From the NCBI GenBank assembly GCA_001430745.1, contig KQ482061.1, positions 1,055,014-1,067,547 on the forward strand: DNA of 12,534 nucleotides, written 5' to 3'. Source of the DNA: Auxenochlorella pyrenoidosa (taxonomy: Eukaryota > Chlorophyta > Trebouxiophyceae > Chlorellales > Chlorellaceae). Below, in pieces: positions 1-9,400 of the stretch. The number at the start of each line of letters is the position of its first letter. The stretch's first letter is position 1. Below the pieces are notes generated by a model. The model did not search any database. It was given only the letters and a program-made list of their open reading frames with translations, and was not told the DNA's origin. A program made the position numbers and the translations under genes.

Positions 1-164
1 CGGCGCGTNAGGGGGAGCGCGTGGTGCGTTTGCGTCACAGGAAGAGGGTAATCAAGGCAGTGCTGCCACCCCAAGCAGTGCGCGTCTGTGCGCGCAGCCC
101 AGCCAGGCAGCACACGCGCCGCTGCCTCTGGCACGGCAACGCTTTGGCCAGCAGTAGCGCACAC
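1..164 (-). other. Partial intron at the window edge
   Basis: This is the sequence downstream of the last donor. No acceptor here restores the frame with family-like sequence; the two AG sites tried (reading on from CACAG and GGCAG) reach stops quickly or give unrelated residues. Base 9 is an unresolved N. Confidence 0.6.
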
Positions 165-435
165 CTGTGGGTGCGGTAGTTCACCTCCAGCGGCACAATG
201 TCTGGACCAAGAGAGGAGGGCAGGGAGCAGTTGGATACCTGCGCTGATCCCATGCTCACCTAGAGCAGGCATACACAAGACAAGAGCAGGGGAGGTGCTT
301 GTCACGCTAACGGAACAGCCCTGGAGGCCCGGGTGGCCGCACCTGGCATCTGCACTGCGCTCTCCACCCAGCCCTTAGACTGCGCCGCGGCCTCTGCCGC
401 CGCGCGCTGCTCCTGGTAGAAGAGCTGCTTCACGT
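165..435 (-). other. Encoded helicase segment with motif IV (NYRTH), last exons in the window
   Basis: Exons 435-343 and 201-165 encode residues 1550-1592. The first completes DVKQLFYQEQ (the family's DxRxLFY block) and runs into an Ala/Glu-rich helix and AQSKGWVESAVQMP. The second is a 37-nt exon giving DIVPLEVNYRTH; NYRTH corresponds to the LxxNYRS motif IV of UvrD-like helicases. The acceptor at 202 (TCTCTTGGTCCAG) has a good pyrimidine tract and is the only one I found in the right phase. The donor is GTGTGC at 164-163. The next expected block (a G-[IV]-L-x-L-A-type sequence) is not in the remaining 164 bases, so the next exon lies outside. Confidence 0.8.
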
Positions 436-3400
436 CTGCGGCATGAGAGGACCCCATAGAGATTTGCATGGGTTTTGATTCCATGCAGCAGTGCATACAG
501 TCTTCTTCGGCAGCGATAGAACGTTGCGTGCATGCCGGCAGCCACCTGTGAAGCGGAAGCCGATGCCGCGGGCGATGGTCTGGCACGTGTCGCCGCACAG
601 GAAGAGTCCGTTTGGGTCGGCCACGATGCGCAGCCCCAGCAGCAGCTCCGCCTGGGTGAAGTCCTGCAGGGGGGGGGGGGGGGGGGGGAAGGCAACATGC
701 GGTTCCGTGGGCAGCGGGAATCAAGCACATGGTTTGCACCACCCGGCTCGGCTGCTTCTGGCACCAGAGTGCCTCCCGCATCTTTACCAACCAGCCTCTG
801 TTGCGCGCTGCCCACCACCGGTGCGCAGTCACGCGAGGCCCTGCCTGGTAGCTTGCCCATAAACAAGCCAACTTCAGGCAAAAAACTGTTGGCCATCCCT
901 TGCTCCCCACCTGGACCTCATCGCAGTACAGCTCGTGGATGGGGTCGCCGCGGTAGCCGCCCGCCCTGAGCTGCCTGCAGGCACGTGCAGACGGAAAGTA
1001 AGCAGCAGGAATGCTGGGACAGAAATGCGCAGTGCTGGCGTGTCAACCTGAAAGAGGGACCGATCAGCTGGGCTCGCTGATCGACGCCCAGCGCTCCCTG
1101 CGCGCCCTCCCCGCCCACCTGTGCATGTGGGCCACCACGTCTGCTGCGTCATACAGGAAGTGGCTCTCGTGACCGTCGGTCAGCGCATTCCGCTTCAGCT
1201 GCAGAAGCAGCCAGGGAAAGGGATCCCAGGGCAGCTTGAAGCAACCTTGAGGCGGCCGTGCACCAGCTTAGGGGCCACAGCCGGCCAGGCGTTCCTCCAT
1301 CCTTGGCAGCCGCTTGTTTGCAAAACTTGTAAAGCAACATTGCACATAGAATTTGTGCCGCTCCAAGGCAGCATGCCCGGCGCAGCAACCAACGCCAGAT
1401 ATGGAGCGCAGCCGGCTGGCCCGCTCGGTGTGTTGTGTGTTGATTGGGGGGCTTCCTTTGCAGCTCACCGCCTCGTATACAGTGAACAGCTGGTAGATGA
1501 GCTTGCGGCTGTCGGGGCCGAAGTTGGGGGCCTGCGGGGGCGGGCAGCAGCAGGGGTGAACAGCACGTCTGGGTCCTCTGGAAGGTGCAAGCGTGGGCAG
1601 GAGTTCCTCTCACCAGATTAACGTCATGCCCCCTACCCCCCACGCCCCGCAGCCTCGGGCAGGATGCAAGCACCGCCACGGGGCCCTTGCCTGCTTGCGC
1701 CCCACATCGTTCAGGTACTCCTCCTCTGTCAGCCTGCAGCATATGCATGTGGGGGCATGGCTCAGGCACCGCCCAGGCGGGGGCAGGCACATGCAAGAGC
1801 GCTGCTTTGGTGATGGCCACATCAGCAGACCGACCACAGGCCCAGGGGTACATGGCACCATGCAGCAGGCCTGCCCAGCGTGGACTCGGCCGGCTGCGGG
1901 GAGCTGCGCAGCGAGGCCAGCCCACCTGCCGGCCCCCTCCACCGCCTGCTTGGTCCCCTTGATGTACGACACAATCTCCTGCAGAGAGCAGGGCAGGGGC
2001 GCTGTCAGCCCTTCCCTGCCACGCCCCCAAAGCAGCAGGGAATGCAGTTTGCAGTGGCGGGCCTGTGGGGCGCGCGCTTGCCTGCCAGGCCAGCCCCGCG
2101 TTGAAGTCCACCTTGTGCCGCTCCTCGGGGGGCAGGTTCCGCAGCAGGCGACGGAACATGGAGCTCTGCGGGACGGGGACGCGAGGAATCAAGGGGGCGT
2201 ACATGCCAGCCAAAAGCCATGCTAAGTCTACGGCAGGGCATGCCGGGGTGCACTTTTCAAGGCGCAGCACACAAAGCGGCACCTTCACAGAAGCAAATGG
2301 GGCAGCAACAGCTGGCGCCGGCCCTGGCCGACCTGGAAGTGGCTGAAGGTGACCTTGATGCGTGCCCCCTCCTCCGCATGCACAGGCCCCTCGACGCCAT
2401 TGGTGGCGGCGCCTGTTGCAGCTGCGCCCTCGAGGTCCACAAGCATGCTCATGCCGTCCTCGTCGTCCTGCGCCTCTGCAATAATAAAACAAGGATTTCC
2501 CCGGAGGGAGCGAGGAAATTGGGGGGGGGGGAGGGGGGGGGGGGCGTGCCGCTGTCTGGGGACCTGCGTGAACTTGGCACGTGGCGGCACCGTGCATCAC
2601 CCCACCCAGGGCTCCCGCAGCTGTGCTGTCCTCGTGCACTAGGCCTCACGCCAAGCCATGGTGGCGCAGCATGCTTTTCCCAAGGGCCTTGCCCTCACCG
2701 GACTCGTAGAAGAAGCTGCCATTGGTGCGCCGCTTGAAGAACGGCTTTGCAAGGGTTCCTGGATGGGGGAGGGGGAGGAAGGGGCACGAAGCAGCCTGTC
2801 AAGGCAGGCCCACCGCCTGCCTACTGATGATACGGCGTGAAGCCTACTGCGTGTGTGGGCGGTGCTGGCTCGCAGGCCATCTGTGGGTGTGGGCTCTCAG
2901 GTCCCGGCACTTGTCACGGCGGCCGCTCCACCAGCTGTGGACCAGCCAAGCACCATTGCGTGTCCCCGGCTCAACCCCTCTCACCGTCGAGCATGTGCAG
3001 ATACTGCCTGCTGCTCAGGAACAGCGGCCAGGCCTCCTCGGGCAGCGCCCGGAAGGAGTGGCGAGGCTGGGAGGCGGCGGCGGCGTAGGCGGCTGCGCAG
3101 TCGGCGGTCACTGCCGGCAGGCCGTTGCGCAGCCTCACAAAGGCTTTGGCCACCTGGGGCGGGGCGGGGCGGGCCGGAGCCGGCACGGCGGCGAACATTG
3201 TTGCAACCGACAGATGCATCGGCACCAGATCCCGACCTGCCGGCAGATTTTGGCTACACGCATGCATTGTTGCACCCCTGGCTGTCACACCCACGCCGCC
3301 TGCTGCCAGCAGCCGCCACGCACGCCTGGCGCCCATTGAACCACAGCACAGCACCGCGGGCCGCGCGCACCCACCTGGTCCTTGAGCGTGGCCGACACGG

Positions 3401-6400
3401 TGACAAACACCTGGTGCAGGCGCTCCCCCGCCTCAAAGGCGCGCCGCCAGCGGTCAAACATGCGGAACACCGCGCACGTGGTCTTGCCTGCGGGGCGGGG
3501 CGGCAGGGGCGGCGGACGGGGCGCGCGGCGTCATGTGGCCGGGCAGCACGTCGAGGGGCAGCTGGCAAGGGGCAGCCGCGCGGCCGCCTACTGTATTCCG
3601 TGTCACCAGCAACGATGGCAATGCAGCACAGTGGAATCCGATTGTAGCAGCAGCATGGCTCCGCTGCCGTGGAAACAGCGGCACCGCACCCGTGCCGCTG
3701 CGGCCAAGCAGGATGAGGGACTGCGGCGGGTGCGGCACGCGCTCCACAATCTCCGCCTCCTCGGGTGACAGCCGGAACCTGAAGTCCACGTCGGTGCGCC
3801 CCTCGTTGGTCATCACTGGCAGCAGGGCGGGAAGGGGGCCATGATCAGGAGGAGCAAAGGAGCCCCAAGAGTGGCGGGCTGTTCCACATCAGCAGCTGTC
3901 TGCATGGGGGGATGGTTGCAACTGCAGGAGAGGAGAAGGGGGCGTCAGGCTGGGGGGAAAAAGTGCATTTTGCTTTACGCAGAAGGGAAGCACACAAGTC
4001 AAGGCACGCCAGCATGCCGCACCAAGCATGATGCCCCAGCAGTTGGCAGCTCCGGCTGGCGGCCGCCCCGCCCACCTACCTGAGTGCAGCATGGCGTCGT
4101 CCAGCATGTTGAACTTGATGACTGTGTAGCTGTCCGGCTCGGTACTGGCCGGTGGGAAGAGGCGGCGCAGGCGCGAGCCGCCCGCCACGCCGCCCGCGCC
4201 GCCCTGCAACGCTTCCGCCGCTGCCTCGGCCGCCGCAGCCGCTGCCTTGGCCGCGGCAGCTGCGGTCACCACGCGGCAGCGGTAGTCCCGCGGCAGGCGT
4301 GCGCCGGCGGCGGCGTGCGCTGCCACCGATGCGGGGGAGCGCAGGGGGTCTGCCTCCAGCAGCACCTGGTGCCGCGCCGACAGGCCTTTGCGGTAGGCGG
4401 CGCGCAGCGTGTCGAGCGCCTCGCGCACCCGCACCTCGTCCAGCGTCACCACCTGCGGGGCGCGTGGGGAAAGGACGCAGGGCCTGTCGGGTGAGTGGGA
4501 GGTCGATTCCAAAGGGAGATGACTAAATAGTGAACTCGACAACCACATGTCCCAGCCCCCTGCACCAGGCAGGGCAGCCACTGGTCGAAGCCCCCTGCAC
4601 CAGGCAGGGTAGGACATCACATCTAACGCCCCTTCCTGCAGCATCCCCACCCCCACCCCCCACCCCGCCCACCCATATGCGCAGGATGTCGTGGTAGACG
4701 GTGTGGCGCTCCCCGCTGGGGCTGGCGCTGGCGGGGATGCTGCGCCGCACATCCACCTCGGGCGCCACCTCAAACAACACGGCCGCGCCCCCCGACGGCT
4801 GCGCGATGAAGACCTGCAGGCGGGGGCGGGAGCCAGGGGGGCGCGTGGGCGTGGCTAGGCAGCGATGAAGCTCGCGGCCCCTGTTGTGCGCCACCGCCAC
4901 GGCTGCTGCTGCTGCCGCTGCAGTCCAGCGCAAGTGTTGGCCGGGTACCGTGGGCGCTTGGGGCGGAACATTTGGCAGCATGCACAGCGGCCTCACCTCA
5001 ATGTCGGCCAGCTCAGGCGCCGCCTTGGCCCAGCGCACGCGCCGGACGAGGGAGGCGTCTGACTCAAAGCCGCCGGCCGCCAGGCGCAGCAGCAGCGTCA
5101 GCACCGCGCGCCTGCCAGGGGCAGCCACATTACAAGCAAGGTCGGCGGCCGTGTTGGTGTGGGGATGGGCGGGCAGCGCAGGCTCATTCATGCATGCCAG
5201 GCCGCGGTTGGCCCCCCAGCAGTCGCAGCCGCTAGGCCCAAGCTTTTCCTGGTGCGGCCTGCCAGGCGTGCACTGCCCGGCGGGTACATGCCGTGCAAAC
5301 CAGGCATGCATGCGTGCACCAGAGGACTGCCTCTCTGCTCAACTCACACCCAGCACGCAACCGGGTCCCCGCACCTGTGCCGTGCCTCCAGGCCCATCCA
5401 CTCTGTCCAGGCGTCCCTGTGAATGTCCATGTCCCAAGGCAGATCGCTGCAGGGACAGCCGGCTCGCACAGAGGGATCAGCTGGGCGGTCCAGGCAGACC
5501 AGCACAGGTACAGCGCTGGGCACAGCCCAGGCAAGCAAGCCCTGTCACACGGATGTTGCATTGCTCTGGATGCAGCCGGGGGGAACCACGCCCAGCCGCC
5601 CCTGTTGCCGCCAGCGCTCACCTCAAAGAGCTGATGGGTGCGGCGCCCTCGGGCGTGGCCGCCTGCAGTATCTGAGCCACCGCCGCTGCAGGGTCGGCCC
5701 GGGCAGCCGCCGCGGCCGCCGCCAAACTCTCTGGCCACACGGGGGGCCGCACCACAGCGGGCAGTTCGTCCGCCAGGTCAGCCCAGGTGCGCCGCCTGAC
5801 GGGGCGCTGCCGGAAGAAGGAGGCGGCATCGGGGGTGGCCGGGGCCGCGGGGCTGGCGGCGGCGGCGGCGCCGGCAGTGCTGCGCCGCGCGGGGGCAACC
5901 GTGGATCCGCGCGCCTTGGCTGTGCCCAGCTGCTCCTGCCGCCGAATGTCCTGCGGGCCAGCGAGCAGCCGCAGGGTGAGCAAGCATGCGATGCACCAGA
6001 ATGCATGCAGCTGCCCTCTGCCAAGCTGCCTGCACTCAGCAACCCCGCCTGGGAGCTGCTTGCTCAGGGTGCCGCCCACCTGCACGGTCGGGCCCAGCTT
6101 GCGTGACAGCATGGCGTCGATGCGCGCCCGCTTGTCGTCATAACTCTCCGAGGAGGGGCCCAGCAGCGTGAGGTCAGCCTTGGCCTGCAGCAGCGAGGGG
6201 CCGCAGTCGGGGGTTGCTTGAGCATGGCATGGCATCGCCACAGTGCCAGCGCAAGAGAATGCAGGAGGACGATCAGGCCAGGACGAGTTTACACCTGCCA
6301 GCGCCCACCCTCATCCATGATGCGCGCCGCCGCCCCCGCGCCCACCAAAAGAACACCCACTGTTGTAGCGCCCGCCCGCCCCTCACCCGCTCCCACTGCG

Positions 6401-9400
6401 CCCGCTCGTCCTCCACCTTGACAGCATCCTGCTGCCGGCGGGTCAGCCCCTCCAGCTGGGCCTCCAGGGCAGAGCCCACGGGGGCGCAGTCAGAGGGCAG
6501 GAAGAACTCGCGGTTGCGGCGGGTGACCAGCTGCGGCGCAGGGCGGGATGCCAAACACGTGGGGGGCGCAAGCTGAAATGTAAGGAGGGACTCAAGCAGG
6601 GTGGCATGTGCAAGGGTTCCGGGCCTGCGCCGAGGCGACGGCGCCCATGCCTGTGAACAGAAGTCCTGTTGCCAGGCAGCATGCGCTGCCAACCAACGAG
6701 GCTGGCCAGCGTGGGTGCGAAAACGTGGAAGGCCCCAACCAGCGGGCCAGGGAGCTGGCCAGGGCGCACACCTGCGGCGCCGCTTCGTACAGGCGCGCCA
6801 CCACCGCTGCGTACAGGACGCCAACCTGCGTGGCTTTCAAGAGGGTGCTCTGACAGCTGAGGTGCAGTGCAGATGCGCAGTGCAGATGCCACTCAGGTGC
6901 ATCGCGCCGCACAGCACAGTGGGCTTGCGCGCAGCGCAGGCACACCGTGCCGCAACAGATGTAGGCTGCAACGCATGATCCTGCTGCTGCCCAGCTGCCT
7001 GACAGCTCGACAGCACGCACCTTCTCCTTCTGTCGCGCCACGGCATGCAGCACATTGTTCCCCTCCCGGTCCACCGCCTCGACGTCGGCGCCCCGAGCCA
7101 GCAGCAGCTCCACGCACTCCAGGCTGTTCTCCTCGGCAGCCTGCCAGGTGCAGTGGAGGGCACCCCCCTCGGCAGCCGGTTGGTGGGCCAGAACCAACAG
7201 CCGCACACTCGCGTGACAAGGCAAACCCCCTCGCTGGGCAGCCATTGGCGGCTTTGAAGAAGTGAGGAGGCACATTCCAAAACAGGCAGGGGCAGCAAAG
7301 CCTAGCCTGCTGCACGCAGCGCAGGCTGCCGCACCCAGAGGACCCAGGCACCCGCTCACCCGGTGCAGCAGCGGCGCCTGCTGGTCGGGCTCCCGCTCCA
7401 GCACGCTGGCGCCGGCGCCCAGCAGGCGCTCAACCAGCCCCAGCTGCGTCCCGCCCAGCCGACTGACCAGGCGGTGCAGGTACAGGCCTGCAGGAGAGGC
7501 TCACAAGCGGGACCGGGGACCGGCAGGCAGGGGGGGCGATCAGACGGTGCCTCCTGCGATGCGCACACCTGCGTGGCAGCATAGCCCACGGTGCCCCCCG
7601 CCTGCCCAATCCCCTTGTGAGGACAGCTCCATCCACCTTGCGGTGGCGTGGACTGTCAACACCCACTGTAGGGAGCTCCACTGCGCCACAGGCTGTCCCC
7701 CTTGCATTCACACTGCCCTGCCCTGCACCGCCCTGGCCTTCCCTGCCTACAAGCTCACCCTGGGCCGAGAAGCCCGGCAGCTCCAGCAGCAGCTCCAGCA
7801 GCGGCACGTTGCGATCGCTCACCGCCGCCTGCCCCAGCGCCTGCATGCTGGCGGGGTCTGCCAGAAGGGGGTCCAGCGTGGTGCGTCGCTGGCGCAGCAG
7901 CCAGCCGCGCAGCAGCTGTGCCACGCCGGCGGGCATGCCCGGCTGCAGCGCCTTGGCGGTGTCTGCCAGCTGCCAGTGCTGCAAGAAGGAGGCCTCGATG
8001 CGCAGCGCGGCCTCGCTGGCAGGGCCTGCCTCGGAAGCTGCCGCCAAGCCTGCCACAGGCGCCGCCCCGTCCTCGGCCTCTGCCTCTGCTGAGCCTGGCG
8101 CAGGCGAGGTGGTGTCTCCTGCCGCCGTCCCTGCTGCCCCAGTCTCTGCTGCCGCCCCGGGCATCTGCTGCAGCAGGCGGAGCAGTGGCGACTTGCCGGC
8201 GCTGCGCCGCTCGCCGTCGCCTCGGCCCTCGCTCTGGGAGGTGGGCCGCGCGCCCTGCGGCCGGGGCAGCGCAGGGGCGAGGATGCTGGGCAGGCGACGG
8301 GGCGTACCAAGCCCTGGATGTGGCATGCATTTGTCTCAAAATGCTGCAGGCCTTGTTGATTGAGCTTGGACCGTAACTGTGCCTCAAGCAGCATGCGCGA
8401 CTGAGCCATTGGCTCACCATGTCCAGCAGCGAGTGCGCCAGGGGCGCGTCCAGCCGCGCCACCGCGATGTGCAGCAGCGAGTTGTCCTGCGGGTTTACGA
8501 GTGGGGAGGCGGGATGGGGCGGCGCTGGGATGAGCGCTGTGCGGGCAACGAGAAGCGCACGACCTGGCATGCCCCAGACCCGAAGGGCAGGGCCAAATTG
8601 CATGGCCGCGGCTGGTTGCAAGTAGGACGTGTTGGAAACGCGCCACAGGGCAGCCGATGAACAGGAAAGCAGACAGGCAAGGGCTCTCCCACACTGCTGC
8701 AGCCTGGCCCCACCTGCTGGTCCACCAGCGTGTTCAGGACGGCAGGCAGCCTGTCTGCCGGGATGTGAGCAAGCATCTGATCCAGCAGCGGCCGGTGGTC
8801 CCTGCAGGGGCAAGGGCAGGAGCAGGCGCCCAAGCAGGGCCAGAGCACGCTGAGATGAGAAAAGGGGCGCAGCTCCAGCTGGGCTTTGGGACGCCGTGCA
8901 GGCGGGCCAGCCTCTGTGCTTGCTGCCAGAGATGCGGTAGCGCAGGGTCCCACCCCAACCCTTGCTGGCGCGCACTCTTGACGCGCCGCCAGGTGGACAG
9001 CCGAGGTGTACTTGCCGCCCTCCCCCCTGGTGCGGATAGCAGGGTCGGCGCCAGACTCCAGCAGCAGGCGCACCATGTCCGGCGCACCCGCGGCCACAGC
9101 CCTGCACAGGGACCGGCAGATGGTCGAAGGAGCTCCTGCTGCTGTTCTGGAGGGGGGTCCAGGCCGGCTGTGCCAGGGTGGCCGTGTGGCACACAGCCAG
9201 GGTGCCAGGCCAGCGCTGCCCTCGCACCTGTGCAGGGCGGTGCTGCCGTCGCACAGGGCGTTGACGTACTCGGCCAGGTCTGTGGGGCCCGGGGGCATGG
9301 CTGGAGGGGTTCAAGCTGTGCCAAGACTGATCGCGTGCGAACAGCAGGGCGAGCCGTGCCAGAAGGGCCGGGCCGTGGTTGAGCCAGGTACGCGGGATGC

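Larger units (their letters stand above)
546..2165 (-). other. Encoded helicase core with motif II (DEVQD) and motif III (GDTCQ)
   Basis: Exons 2165-2082, 1978-1926, 1733-1691, 1531-1469, 1198-1119, 974-911 and 663-546 encode residues 1382-1549. In order they give LAWQ joined to EIVSYIKGTKQAV, RLTEEEYLNDVGRKQ joined to APNFGPDSRKLIYQLFTVYE, YDAADVVAHMH, IHELYCDEVQ joined to DFTQAELLLG, and ADPNGLFLCGDTCQTIARGI. DEVQD (1507-1511) replaces the DExQD Walker B of UvrD, keeping the catalytic Asp-Glu and the Gln. GDTCQ fits motif III (GDxxQ), and IARGIGFRF is the TRANK1 signature after it. Seven short exons (43-118 nt) splice this dense conserved block. Two of the junctions use GC donors. Confidence 0.92.

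Noticed and set aside
491..969. Plus-strand open frames opposite the helicase exons
   Set aside because: They are antisense shadows of conserved minus-strand exons, with no recognisable domain and a Gly run made only by the G20 homopolymer.
1149..2639. A 496-residue open frame on the minus strand
   Set aside because: Only the SSMFRRLL and LKRNAL-side segments coincide with family-like sequence. The rest is intron read-through rich in Pro, Arg and Ala, and crosses both GC-AG introns.
2853..3647. A 264-residue plus-strand open frame
   Set aside because: It is antisense to exons encoding motifs I and Ia and the FPLF-type block; its composition (Arg/Ala/Pro) is typical of GC-rich antisense frames.
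4495..4512. Possible tRNA T-arm (GGTCGATTCC)
   Set aside because: One base short of the T-loop consensus and no acceptor stem, D-arm or anticodon arm could be paired nearby.
4884..5675. A plus-strand open frame or a hidden cassette exon in the 510-nt intron
   Set aside because: The flanking exons already join in phase with good family sequence, and no pair of splice sites inside gives sequence resembling TRANK1 proteins.
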